Shown here: positions 1 to 11,627 of the stretch, piece by piece | Position numbering within the stretch: the stretch's first letter is position 1 | How the letters are laid out: the number at the start of each line of letters is the position of its first letter | DNA from: Lamellibrachia columna | Lineage: Eukaryota > Annelida > Polychaeta > Sabellida > Siboglinidae | Direction: 5' to 3' | DNA: 64,000 bases | Assembly: GCA_963662155.1 (NCBI GenBank) | Contig: OY759266.1 | Coordinates: 61,712,911-61,776,910 of the forward strand | The notes under the pieces: generated by a model | Database searches by the model: none | The model's input: only the letters and a program-made list of their open reading frames with translations | What the model was told of the DNA's origin: nothing | Program-made: the position numbers and the translations under genes

Positions 1-3000
1 TCCAAGAAAGAGAGTGAACAAAGTGGGTGCCATGATGCGTCCTTGCTTTAATCCATGACTGATTTCAAATGGATCTGTAATTGTTCCACCAACAGACACT
101 GAACCAGCCATGCCATCGTGAAATTGCTGAATTAGCTTGACAAAGGTCTCAGGGAATCCATATCGTCTAAGTAAGATCCACAGGGTTGATCTGTCCACTG
201 TGTCGAATGCCTTTGACAAGTCAATAAAAATCATGTAGAGGCTTTGTCATTGTACAGCAGCTTTTTCCTGTAGTTGCCGCCAGGTGGATATCACGTTGTG
301 GAGCGTGACGTGCGAAACCCACACTGGCTTTCAGGGAGAATCAATTCCGCAATTGTTTGTAGTCTTTTCAGAAGGATTTTTGCTAGGATTTTTCCCGCAG
401 TTGAGAACAGTGAAATGCCCCGGTAGTTCCCACAGTCACTACGGTCACCCTTCTTTTTGTATATTGCGATTATCAAAGCGTCTTTGAACTGCTGTGGTAA
501 TTCTTTTGCTGTCCAACAAGTGCGGTAGAATTTCAGGAGTTGAGTATGAAGCGCTTCACCTCCATATTTATATATTTCAGCAAGTAAACCATCCAGTCCT
601 GGTGTCTTTCCTGACTTTGTTGATTTGATGGCAGCCACAATTTACTCTAGTGTTGGTGGATTTGCAATGTCTTCCTGTGTTGGGTGTTGTTCTATCGTAG
701 CAAGTGCTTCTTCTGTAGCAGTCGTTGGGCGATTCAGTAGCTCGCTGACATATGAAATATTCCCACCATCTGGACACAATTTCTGGCTTCTCTGTGAAAA
801 CTTGTGAACCTTCTGCATCTCTAACTGGTGCAGTTGCAGCTTTTTGGGGACCATAGATCTGTTTGATTGCAGCAAAGAATCCTGTTGAGGAATTTTCATC
901 AGCTAACTGTTGCAGTTAGTCAGCTTTTTTGTCCCACCAGGCATTTTGCATCGCTCGTAGTTTTTTTGTAGCTTGGATTTTGCTTCTGCATAGCGCTGGT
1001 TTCGACTTCTTGTCTGTTGTGACAGCAATGCGTCATGTGCCCTACGCCTATCATCCAGTAGCGATAATATTTCCTCATCATTTTCATCAAACCAATCTTG
1101 ATATTTCCTAGCTGTGTGTCGCAGTGTGTCAATAGATGTTTGGTACACTTTCTCACAGAGATTCTCCCATTGATCATTTATCGTGCCATCGCATGGAAGG
1201 TTTGTCATGTTGGCTTCCATATCTGTCATTAACAGTGCCTGCATCTTACTGTCTGCCAGCTAACTGACATTTATCTTCTTCACAAGTGTATGGCCAGTTT
1301 TCCTACGAGGTGGCTTGATATGGAAGTTGCACAGTGAGCGAATGAGGTAGTGATCGGTTGAACAGTCTGCACCACGCATTGCACGTGTACTTCGTATATC
1401 AGCTAGGTCTACTCTTCGTGTTATTATGTAATCTAACAGTCTGCACCGCGCATTGCACGTGTACTTCGTATATCAGCTAGGTCTACTCTTCGTGTTATTA
1501 TGTAATCTAACAGTCTGCACCGCGCATTGCACGTGTACTTCGTATGTCAGCTAGGTCTACTCTTCGTGTTATTATGTAATCTAACAGTCTGCACCGCGCA
1601 TTGCACGTGTACTTCGTATGTCAGCTAGGTCTACTCTTCGTGTTATTATGTAATCTAACAGTCTGCACCACGCATTGCACGTGTACTTCGTATGTCAGCT
1701 AGGTCTACTCTTCGTGTTATTATGTAATCTAACAGTCTGCACCGCGCATTGCACGTGTACTTCGTATGTCAGCTAGGTCTACTCTTCGTGTTATTATGTA
1801 ATCTAACAGTCTGCACCGCGCATTGCACGTGTACTTCGTATGTCAGCTAGGTCTACCCTTCGTGTTATTATGTAATCTAACAGTCTGCACCGCGCATTGC
1901 ACGTGTACTTCGTATGTCAGCTAGGTCTACTCTTCGTGTTATTATGTAATCTAACAGTCTGCACCACGCATTGCACGTGTACTTCGTATGTCAGCTAGGT
2001 CTACTCTTCGTGTTATTATGTAATCTAACAGTCTGCACCACGCATTGCACGTGTACTTCGTATGTCAGCTAGGTCTACTCTTCGTGTTATTATGTAATCT
2101 AACAGTCTGCACCACGCATTGCACGTGTACTTCGTATGTCAGCTAGGTCTACTCTTCGTGTTATTATGTAATCTAACAGTCTGCACCACGCATTGCACGT
2201 GTACTTCGTATGTCAGCTAGGTCTACTCTTCGTGTTATTATGTAATCTAACAGTCTGCACCACGCATTGCACGTGTACTTCGTATGTCAGCTAGGTCTAC
2301 TCTTCGTGTTATTATGTAATCTAACAGTCTGCATCACGCATTGCACGTGTACTTCGTATGTCTGCTAGGTCTACTCTTCGTGTTATTATGTAATCTAACA
2401 GTCTGCACCGCGCATTGCACGTGTACTTCGTATGTCAGCTAGGTCTACTCTTCGTGTTATTATGTAATCTATTAAGTGACAGCGTTTCGAACGTGGGTGT
2501 TGCCAAGAGTAGTACCAGTGTTCAGGCATTTTGAAAAAAAATTTTGTGATCGCAAGTTTGAACTGCGTACACATAGAAAGGAGTTCTTCACCATTTGAGT
2601 TTGATTTGTCCCTTCCAAACTTTCCCAAAGCTATTAGCCAAGACGTGGAGTCATCTCCCACTCTGGCATTGAAGTCTCCAAGTATAATTACTTTATCAGT
2701 AGATGGGATCTTTTGGAGCGTTTGACCCAGTAGTTCGTAGAATTCTTCCTTTGCTTGATCTGGATTTGTCATAGTCGGTGCATAAGCATTGATGATGGTA
2801 GCATAACGGGTTTTCCCTATACGTATTCTGAGGGTGATGAGACGTTCTGATATACCAGTCGGTAGAGTAGGGAGTTGTTTAACGAGACTATTGGCAATCG
2901 CAAATCCAACCCCTGCTTCTCTCCTTATCCCAGGTTCTTTCCCTATCCAGAAGAATGTATGGTTCTTTTCTTGTAGTGTGCCTTGTCCTTCAAGACGAGT

Positions 3001-3141
3001 TTATTGAAGAGCAGCTATATCTATGTTATAGCGATCAAATTCTCGACCAACTAGTGTTGTTTGCCTTTGTGGCCTGTCCGCATCTTTCAAGTCTAATAGG
3101 GTCCTCACATTCCATGTTGCTATTGATAGCTTCTTCTTCAT
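1..3141 (-). mobile_element. RTE-like non-LTR retrotransposon, decayed, runs off the left edge
   Basis: Read on the minus strand. An apurinic-type endonuclease domain starts at an ATG at 3141 and carries GDFNARVGDD near 2700 and a DYIITR segment near 2450. A charged linker (about 1290-640) follows, then a reverse transcriptase with NYRGISLFSTAGKILAKIL and QCGFRTSRST (638-291), an IDLSKAFDTVDRSTLW block near 230-170 and a SHGLKQG block near 62-40. Frames change several times and a 74-bp array splits the endonuclease, so this copy is dead. The arrangement resembles the RTE-like elements whose endonuclease is often labelled 'craniofacial development protein 2-like'. The clade call rests on motif resemblance only. 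The RT C-terminus lies outside the window. Confidence 0.85.
1366..2470. repeat. 74-bp minisatellite inside the LINE endonuclease
   Basis: About 15 near-identical copies with period 74 (successive CTGCACC at 1441 and 1515). A core is GCACGTGTACTTCGTATGTC. On the minus strand the unit encodes the endonuclease segment with DYIITRRVDLADI and MRGAD. Because 74 is not a multiple of three, the array destroys the reading frame. Copies differ by only a few substitutions, so expansion looks recent relative to the LINE's decay. Confidence 0.95.
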
Positions 3142-4060
3142 GTGTTTCGTACCGCTGGTATTAGAGTCCCACCAGCCGCGGCATGCTGATCAGGAGTCAA
3201 ATTTAACAAGCTTTGTTTACCCCACCTTTTCCAGGGGCGTCCCCGGATTGGGGCAGTGAGTGTATCCCTAGATAAGGCTGCCTGGTCGCCTGGACTGCTG
3301 CCCTGCATTGTTGTTGTTCATCAACAACACACGACCATCATATCCAAGCCGCCTATATGTAGAGCTACAGCTAACAGCTTCCAGTTATTCCAACCTGCCA
3401 TCGTGGCTTTCACCCCGTCGCCATAGGACTTCTCCCAACATCTTCGCTCGCGGTCTTGTTTTAGGTGCCAAGACTGTCGCGCATCAGTATCAACACCCTC
3501 TGGACCAGGAAGACTTTTGTCCAGTGGAGCACCCCGTGCGACGACTGGAAGTCTAGCTGGTTGCCCCGCAGTGGAGAGAAGTTGCCTTCCACTCTTAGTT
3601 CTAGTGTCGCCGTTGGTCAAGGTAAGTTTACTCTTCCGCCAGCACCAGATACGAGCATCGCTGCTGCCCGACACTGACTATTTACCCATAGTCGGGGATT
3701 GGAATGGTGACTGTCGGGACGTATCCACTCGCCGGTGGGCCCTGTACACGACACCTCTGGGGCTCCAATCTCTAGCACATTTGCCTGGGGCCGCAGGGTA
3801 CCAGTATCCGCAGTGTGCCACGAGGAGGTTGTGCTAGAGTCTTGTCTATGGAGAGGCTATGTACCAGCAGGGGAGACTTACGCACTCGGCTCCCGTTTCA
3901 CTCCAAGGAGCCACCTGGCGGCTGTAGCTGAAAGCGAGAGTATAAAGCAAGAACTACACACTACATACTACACTACAGCACTAGGCACATCACAAAGACC
4001 TGTGTTGACACACCACACCACACCACACCACGTGTAATAGCGTACCGACCATGCAACATA
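3142..4060 (-). mobile_element. Probable 5' leader of the RTE-like LINE
   Basis: GC-richer sequence directly upstream of the endonuclease ATG. It shares recognisable blocks with 38640-38970, which sits at the same position relative to a second minus-strand LINE: a 'ctggggctccaat'-like stretch, 'gtcttgtctatggag' and 'gctgaaagcgagagt'. Short ORFs here look incidental. The shared position and sequence support a family-specific 5' leader rather than a host gene. Confidence 0.55.
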
Positions 4061-4497
4061 ACTTTCACAAATAAATGTAACACCCAAATGTAACTCATTG
4101 CAGGACATTCAGTACACAACAGTAACGCTTGAACATTGTAACATGACTAGAGCTGCCATCTAATGACAACAGGGGAACATCATTCCACATCGGGATACCG
4201 ATACCGCCGACAATACTACTACTAACATCACGCATTGAAACCTAATGCCACTGCACGATACACGGTCACCGTAATACTGATTCTATAATGCATTCCGTAA
4301 ATCGCTCTTGGTAACACATTATATATTCATTAATCTATCCGCTAGGACGATATACAAACGCTAGCATGCCATTGTCATTGACGGTGCCTAACTTAACTAG
4401 GTCTAGGACATTGGGACATCTCGCCGTCAAAAGTAGATATTGCAATGAATACGCTATTGACAAACAGCTACAAATCCGAACAACTAAACACAATGAC
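4061..4497. other. AT-rich stretch without recognised gene
   Basis: Between the LINE leader and the 25-bp array. No coding block, tRNA or transposon end was recognised. Confidence 0.5.
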
Positions 4498-4992
4498 AGA
4501 GTGTCAAACAAACACAATGAACGGAGTGTCCTACAAACACAATGAACGGAGTGTCATACAAACACAATGAACGGAGTGTCATACAAACACAATGAACGGA
4601 GTGCTATACAAACACAATGAACGGAGTGTCCTACAAACACAATGAACGGAGTGTCATACAAACACAATGAACGGAGTGTCATACAAACACAATGAACGGA
4701 GTGCTATACAAACACAATGAACGGAGTGTCCTACAAACACAATGAACGGAGTATCATACAAACACAATGACAGAATGTCATACAAACACAATGAACGGGG
4801 TGTCATACAAACACAATGAACGGAGTGTCATACAAACACAATGAACGGAGTATCATACAAACACAATGAACAGAGTGCCATACAAACACAATGAACGGAG
4901 TGTCATACAAACACAATGAACGGAGTGTCATACAAACACAATGAACGGAGTGTCATACAAACACAATGACAGAGTGTCATACAAACACAATG
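4498..4992. repeat. 25-bp minisatellite
   Basis: About 20 copies with period 25 and core ACAAACACAATGAACGGAGT. A minority of units lack part of the sequence (CAATGACAGAGTGTC variants). Confidence 0.95.
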
Positions 4993-5284
4993 CTCCGCCC
5001 CAAGCGTGCATGTCTCACTTACGTGTAAGTCAGATGTGATTTCTGACACAGACAGAAGAACACCCGTTACGCGGGAAAATTATGATAACCCGCATTCCCG
5101 TTTGCGCATCCGTTCTTGCGCACAGTTATTGCCGTAAATTGGGAAATGTCAATGCAGCGCCCTAAAAGCCAGATTATATCAGCGACGCTACAAAGGGTTA
5201 TCACTGTCAGCATATATTCACTGCATACCGTTATAATGGAGGATAAATGTAAAGGCCTGGGCCTAATGCCAGATACATAAAAGT

Positions 5285-7870
5285 CACAGGGTCACATAAG
5301 CACTGGCATCTTATTGACTACGTCGTCGTCATGAAGAGGGACAGGCAGGATGTGCGGGTGACGAAGTCTATGTGCGGCGCTGATTGCTGGACAGACCACC
5401 GCCTCATCGTCACCAAGCTCAACATCCGAGTCCAACCTAAAAGATGCCCGCAAGGCAAGAAGGCTCCAAAAAGGCTTAACATCACCCAACTGAAGAACAC
5501 CAACACCAAACAGTGTTTTGTGGACATCTTGGAAGTACGTCTGGAATCCACCCCTCTGGACAGCCAGAATGTGGAGGCCGACTGGGCGACCCTCAGAGAG
5601 CTGGTCTACAACACAGCTACTGAGATCCTGGGGCCCTCGACCAGAAAGCACAAGGGCTGGTTTGACGAAAACTCCGACGAGATCAAGCAGCTACTGGATG
5701 AGAAACACCGTCTCCATCAAGCCTACCTCAGTAGCCCCAAGTCCACCTCGAAGAAAGATGCATACAACACCATACGCAAAACTGTACAGCAGAATGATGC
5801 AAGACACTTGGCTGAGAAACAAAGCTGATGTGATCCAAAGCTACGCTGACAGGCATGACCTGAAGAACTTCTACGATGCCCTGAAAGAAGTCTACGGTCC
5901 AACATCTTCAGGATCATCCCCTCTCCTCAGTGCAGACGGGAACACACTGTTCACAGACAAGGAGAAGATTCTCGTACGGTGGGCTGAACACTTCAACAGC
6001 GTCCTGAACCGCCCTTCATCCATCAACAATGATGCCATAAACCGTCTCCCCCAAGTGCCCATCAATGAAGCGCTGGATGACCCACCAACTTTGCTTGAGA
6101 CCTAGAAAGCGATCCGCCTGCTCTCCAGTGGCAAGGTCTACAAGGTCTACAAGGAAGGTGGCTCAGCTTTGACTGTAAAGCTCCATCAGCTGTTTCTACT
6201 CATGTGGCAGCAGGAGACAATCCCCCAGGAGTTCAAAGATGCTTCTATCATACACCTGTACAAGCGAAAAGGAAATCATCAGGTCTGCGACAACCACCGA
6301 GGTATATCCTTGCTCTCCATTGCAGGCAAGATACTTGCCAGGATCCTGCTTAACCGTCTCACAATGCACCTTGACCAGGGACTCCTACCAGAGAGCCAGT
6401 GTGTATTCCGGAAAGAGCGCGGGACCACCGACATGGTGTTTGCTGCAAGGCAGCTGCAAGAGAAATGTCAGGAGCAGAACTTTGACCTGTTCTCTACCTA
6501 TGTCGACCTGACCAAGGCCTTCGATACAGTTAGCAGAGACGGTCTGTGGAAAATCATGGCCATGTACGGATGCCCACGGAAGTTTATCTCCATGGTGCAG
6601 CAATTCCACACTGGCATGCACAAAGTTCAGGACAACGGTGAGACATCTGAGCCATTTCCTGTCTCTAACGGCGTCAAGCAGGGCTGCGTCTTAGCACCAA
6701 CCCTGTTCAGCCTCTTGTTTTCCGCAATGCTGACTGACGCTTTCAGAGACGGTGACATTGGAATCGATATCATGTACCGTACAGATGGCAAGCTGTTCAA
6801 CCTCAGGAGGCTTCAAACAAAAACCAAGGTCAAGACAGACATCATCAGGGACTTCCTGTTTGCTGATGACTGTGCCCTCAACACCGGCTCAGAAGCTGAT
6901 ATGCAGCAGCGTAGACAAATTTTCCATAGCCTGCACAAACTTCGGTCTCACCATCAGCATAAAGAAGACTGAAGTACTGTACCAGCCGGCCCCAGGGAAA
7001 CCCTATGTTGAGCCCAACATTACAGTCAATGGTCAGAGACTCAGTGCAGTGAACAGGTTCACCTATACTGGCAGCACACTGTCTCAAAATGTCACCATTG
7101 ATGACGAGGTGAACGTCAGAATTGCAAGGGCCAGCGCGACCTTCGGCAGACTATATGTCAATGTCTGGAACAGAAGAGGCATTAATCTACAGACCAAGCT
7201 GAAGGTGTACAAGGCAATAGTGCTCCCCACGCTGCTCTACGCATGTGAAACATGGACAGTGTACCAACGCCATGCCAAGAAGCTGAACCACTTCCACACA
7301 ACGTGCCTCAGGAAACTCCTCAACATCAAGTGGCAGGACAGGATTCCAGACACTGAGGTACTTGCCCAAGCAGACCTACCCAGCATCTATACCATCCTAA
7401 TGCAGTCCCAGCTATGCTGTAGCCCACATGCCAGACCATCGGCTCCCAAAAAGGCTCTTCTATGGCGAACTACAGCAAGGAAAGAGGTCCCATGGAGGTC
7501 AGAAGAAGCGCTTCAAAGACACTCTAAAAACAATCCTGAAAGCGTCTGCCATCACCCCCGACTCCTGGGAACAAACCGCCATGGACCGTGGCATTCCTCG
7601 GTGCACAAAGGCTCCAAGATATGCGAGGCAAACAGGACCGCTGCAGCAGAGCAAAGGAGGCAAGCCAGGAAAGCCCGAGCCAGCAATCCTCAAGATGACG
7701 TCCCCCTCATCCCCTGTCCCAACTGCCAACGTACCTTCCGTACACGGATTGGCCTTGTCAGCCATCTGCGCACTCACCAGATCCAGCCCCAACTACCCCC
7801 AGATGACTAGAGTGGTCCTCGTCGACTCGACGGACGAACATGATGAGCTAGTTATCTTCAAAACAGACAA
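5285..7870 (+). mobile_element. RTE-like LINE, 5'-truncated, frameshifted
   Basis: Begins inside the endonuclease (HWHLIDYVVV near 5290, then GADCWTDHRLIV), continues through a basic linker (WFDENSDEIKQLLDEKHR) and the reverse transcriptase: HRGISLLSIAGKILARILL (about 6297-6355), VDLTKAFDTVSRDGLW (about 6500-6550), NGVKQGCVLAPTLF (about 6668-6710) and the catalytic box FLFADDCAL (about 6855-6882). The C-terminal region has YACETWTVYQRH and ends in a C2H2-type finger, CPNCQRTFRTRIGLVSHLRTH split over two segments, near 7711-7775. Frameshifts near 5795, 6950 and 7410 and an internal stop at 6103 show it is inactive. It is the same broad family as the minus-strand element at 1-3141. Confidence 0.9.
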
Positions 7871-7889
7871 CATTATGTCAGTATCGAAG

Positions 7890-8650
7890 ATCATGATTCA
7901 GATTTATTAAATGTACAATGTCAATGTGGAATCCCACAAGGATCAATTTTAGGTTCTAAGTTGTTTTTACTAATAAAATGACCCAATTCAACTCAGTATA
8001 GATGTAAGCAAAGAACTGGGTAAATTAATTACATGGTTTGCAGTTAATTAATTATCGCTTAATTTGTCCAAAACTAATTTCATTTTGTTTAGTAACTATA
8101 AGGAAACAACCAACATTAGTGTAAATATCAATGACATTGATATTGAAATGGTATATGTAAGTAAATTTCTCGATGTATTAATAGATCATTAAGCGTAACT
8201 GGAAAAACCATGTCAGCATGATAGTATCTAATTAAATTGTCTAAAAGTATTGCAATTATGCACAGAGCAAAATATTTATTACATAAAAATGCACGCTTGA
8301 TACTGTACTATTCTCTATCCCTGCCTTATGTGTCATATTGTTGTGTAGAGTGGGGAAATACCTACAAAACAAATACTGAATGCATTTATTTATTACAGAA
8401 AAAAGCATTGAGGATAGTGTGCAATGTAGATTATTGCCATCATACAAATGGCTTGTTTTGTGAATTGCATATATTAAAGTTATATGATTTAGTAAAAGTA
8501 AAAATTGCTGTCATAATATATAAAGCAAACAAAAACCTGTTACCAAATAATTTACAATTGTTATTCAATAAAGGGTCTGACAAGACACATGAAACACGTC
8601 AAACTAAAAATTTAAGACAAGTTTTCGCAAGGACGACTCTAAAAGCCCGG
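7890..8650 (+). mobile_element. LINE 'B' (CR1/L2-like), 5' part, interrupted
   Basis: Contains a GIPQGSILGSKLFLL reverse-transcriptase block near 7930-7975, then after a deletion ITWFAVNKLSLNLSKTNF, and the C-terminal part (8237-8640) with LPYVSYCCVEWGNT and ending NLRQVFARTTLKARCIS. The coding sequence stops abruptly where a second LINE begins and resumes at about 10286. Confidence 0.8.
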
Positions 8651-10285
8651 TGTATATCAATAATTTCTGTCCAATCATGTATGCAGATGATACCACCCTG
8701 CTGAGCACACTAAATACATTTACAAATGATCAAACGAATGAATCCAACAACATCAATTCAGAATTGATTAGAATAACAGACTGGTTAGCAGTAAATAAAT
8801 TGTCCCTGAATGCTGCAAAAACAAAAATGATGATTTTTCACCATAAACAGAGAAAATTAAAGAACCACGAAGTACCTAACATTAAAATAAATAATACACC
8901 GGTTGAACGGGTGACACAATTTAAATTTCTTGGAGTCATAATAGACTCCAACTTAACATGGTCTCCTCATCAAAACTTCATCGCCAACAAACTATCAAGG
9001 ATATGTGGAATTCTCTCTAGATTAAAACACTACATACCAATACACATCCTAAAGATAATATATTCTTCGCTATTTATGTCACACCTACGCTATGGCATAT
9101 TAGCATGGGGCGGACAAATAAACAAACGAATAAACAAACTACAAAAGCAAGCAATTAGATCTATATCAAACAGTAAATATAATTCACACAGTACACCTTT
9201 ATTCAAAGAACTAGAACTGTTAAAACAGACGACCTCTTTAAGCAGTCATGCATGACATTTTTCTACAGATACAAAAATGGAACCATTCCAGAATATTTTG
9301 AAGACATGTTCACTAGTAATGAAAATGTATCATCTAGACCAAAAAGACAAAGAAAGGCACCACAACGCTTTACCGATATAATAAATAATTTCCCCCCAAA
9401 CTATGATTTTAACATCCAAATTAAACAAACTAATACAATATACTGCCGCCTTTGTATCAGACATACAATACCAAAATTACTTCAAGAAAACTTTCTTCCA
9501 CAAATTGCCATGGAGAAAATTAACACCCATTCATATCAAGGCTTTGTGAATTACTCCAAAAAATATATCATAAGTAAATATGACTTGGAATGTAATATCA
9601 GTAACTGCTACATCTGCAAAAAGAATATGCCAGCTGAAGCCTAGAAATGTATGGTATGCCTTCGTCATCATTATCATGTTATCATGTCATGTTATCATGA
9701 TAAACTGCATTACTTAGTAATTCATAGCTCTGTAATATAATATTATACTGAATATTCATTCAGTAATATTATCACTACAATTTTTTTATTATTATCAAAA
9801 CAGCTGGTTTTTGAGTTCCTCACAATATAATTTGTAACTAATAAATTTGGAACTAATGTATTATTTTTAGTGTCAAGATTTTAATTGTATTTTTACAAGA
9901 ATAATGTATTTATCCTTTCTGTATTATTTAACTTCTCTGTAATTATTATAGGATAATATTGATAATTATATTCGATTCACATTTAAAAAAATAGTATTCA
10001 CTTTATTTGCACTATATGTATTTTTGCTAGTATTATTAGCACTGTTATATTTGTAGGCAAAGTTAGCAACTTCACATCTATTTGTATATGTACACTCTAG
10101 TCAAACAGCAGTAATAATGATTACTGCACCATACATAGTCATAGGGAGGCTTGTACGATAGCGATCTCTCAGGTCTTAGTGCAAGCCTCCCTGGATCATC
10201 AAAACAATGTAAAATATGTACAAACTGTTATTTGACTCTGTATGTATGATCTAAACAAATAAACTTCACTTCACTTCACTTCACT
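8640..10285 (+). mobile_element. LINE 'C' (CR1/jockey-type), 5'-truncated, nested in LINE B
   Basis: Starts at the catalytic box: PIMYADDTTLLSTLNTF, then WLAVNKLSLNAAKTKMM, FKFLGVIIDSNLTWSPH and LRYGILAWGGQ in one frame (8650-9255). A frame change near 9250 leads into a C-terminal region with KAPQRFTDIINNFPPNYDF and a cysteine cluster (CNISNCYICKK). A 3' UTR of about 640 bp follows, with an 11-bp stem-loop at 10143-10192, and the element ends in a (TTCAC)n tail at 10264-10285. The tail and 5' truncation are typical of target-primed insertion. Confidence 0.85.
10143..10192 (+). other. Stem-loop in the 3' UTR of LINE C
   Basis: Arms AGGGAGGCTTG (10143-10153) and CAAGCCTCCCT (10182-10192) are perfect reverse complements over 11 bp with a loop of about 28 nt. 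It lies about 75 bp before the (TTCAC)n tail, where LINE reverse transcriptases often recognise their RNA. Recognition is inference. Confidence 0.7.
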
Positions 10286-10712
10286 GTGGTATAAAATTGT
10301 GGAATTCACTGGAACGAAACATACAATGTGCCAAAAATGTTTATATTTTTTTAGAAATTGTACAAAAGGAAAATTTTCCAGTATTATCAATTGTTGGCTT
10401 GATATATTGAAAATGTGCAAGAAACACTATTTTATTATTTTATATTGCTATGTTATTATATTTCAATTTGTCATGAAGTTAACTGTTCATATATTATGTA
10501 ACTATTGTCTTGAAAGGGGAAAGCACTTCATAAGTATTAAACTTCTGCTTTCTCTGGCCTTTTCCATAATAAATTAGTGATTACAATTTAAATAACGTAT
10601 GTATTATAATGTTGTGAAAATAAAATGTATTGTATTGTATTGTATTGTATTGTATTGTATTGTATTGTATTGTATTGTATTGTATTGTATTGTATTGTAT
10701 TGTATTGTATAC
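10286..10712 (+). mobile_element. LINE 'B', 3' part with (TATTG)n tail
   Basis: Reading resumes with GIKLWNSLERNIQCAKNVY from about 10288, the C-terminal motif expected after the CIS residues at 8660. A 3' UTR follows, then AAAATAAAATG and about 17 copies of TATTG (10626-10709), which is the element's tail. Together with 7890-8650 this forms one element split by LINE C. Confidence 0.8.
10626..10709. repeat. (TATTG)n pentanucleotide repeat
   Basis: Uninterrupted pentanucleotide run of about 84 bp forming the 3' tail of LINE B. Confidence 0.97.
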
Positions 10713-11096
10713 GTTCACGTAGACAATGAATTGTTCATATAATCATTACAGTTAATTGATTGACGTTAAAAATCGATTGTTGATGTAAATAATGACTGAT
10801 TTAGGTAAATTGTAAATCATGTGGGTACGGTAATTCATTATACATCTTAATAAATGAATGATCAATTTGACTGATAAAATTATTTAAATTACAAAAAAAT
10901 GGTTATCTAACTTCAAATGTACAGTTTGCAACCACTGGCACTGTAAATAATAAAAATATTCCACTGGAATAGTGTGTGTGCTGACAAAATAACTGGAATA
11001 TCCATTTGTAGGTAGATTTGAAAGACACAGGTGTCGACCACGTGTTATTTAGTAAATAATACATTAACAATTAAATCGGAAATAAAAAACTGAAAA

Positions 11097-11168
11097 GCCC
11101 CTAGAGAGATTTGAACTCTCGACCCCTGGTTTACAAGACCAGTGCTCTAACCACTGAGCTATAGAGGC
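11097..11168 (-). tRNA. tRNA-Thr (UGU)
   Basis: The reverse complement folds as a 72-nt tRNA. The 7-bp acceptor stem GCCTCTA/TAGGGGC has one T-G pair. The D arm carries an A box (TAGCTCAGTGG), the anticodon loop is CTTGTAA with anticodon TGT, and the T arm carries a B box (GAGTTCAAATC). On the transcribed strand it is followed directly by TTTT (11096-11093) and a longer T run, the polymerase III terminator. No CCA is encoded, as usual for eukaryotes. It lies about 340 bp upstream of the 4E-BP start codon on the opposite strand. Confidence 0.93.
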
Positions 11169-11329
11169 TGACGGGTAACAGGGAGCTTATTCGAGCTACT
11201 GATATCTACTTACATAATTTAGAAAACTATGTTTTTATTAATTGGTTTTTTAAATAATTTGTTTTCTTCATAGAAATATAGTAATTTATATTTTTATTTG
11301 ATATAATATTTACATTAGTACAATCAATT

Positions 11330-11506
11330 TAAACTATACTTTTGATTTACACACTACTTACGGAAATTAGCGAATGTTGCCGAGGAGTGACGGTGGGTGG
11401 AACTGGGGCTGTGTAAACATCGCAGAAAAGAAAGAGCTAACTGCACCGTTGCTTTGTAGCTAGTTTGGTCTGAGCAGCCTTTCACCTATTTTTGCAATCC
11501 TCAAAA
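11330..11506 (+). promoter_or_regulatory. Probable 4E-BP promoter / 5' UTR
   Basis: A locally GC-richer, CpG-containing stretch between AT-rich DNA and the start codon. No clear TATA box is seen. The call rests on position and composition. Confidence 0.4.
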
Positions 11507-11627
11507 ATGTCAAAAAGTAGCTGCCAAGCTATTCCGACCCGTAGGATTGTGCTGAACGATGCGTCGCAGCTGCCAGCTGATTACAGCTCGACGCCCGGGG
11601 GGACTTTGTTTTCCACTACGCCTGGAG
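11507..11627 (+). CDS. EIF4EBP: 4E-BP exon 1
   Basis: Start codon context AAAAATGT. Encodes the QAIPTRRI segment and both TPGG phospho-sites. Donor G|GTACGT, phase 1. No other in-frame ATG occurs nearby. Confidence 0.95.

Noticed and set aside
6850..6885. 'FADD' string in the LINE reverse transcriptase
   Set aside because: This is the catalytic FADD box of the RT, unrelated to the FADD gene at 26785-28533.
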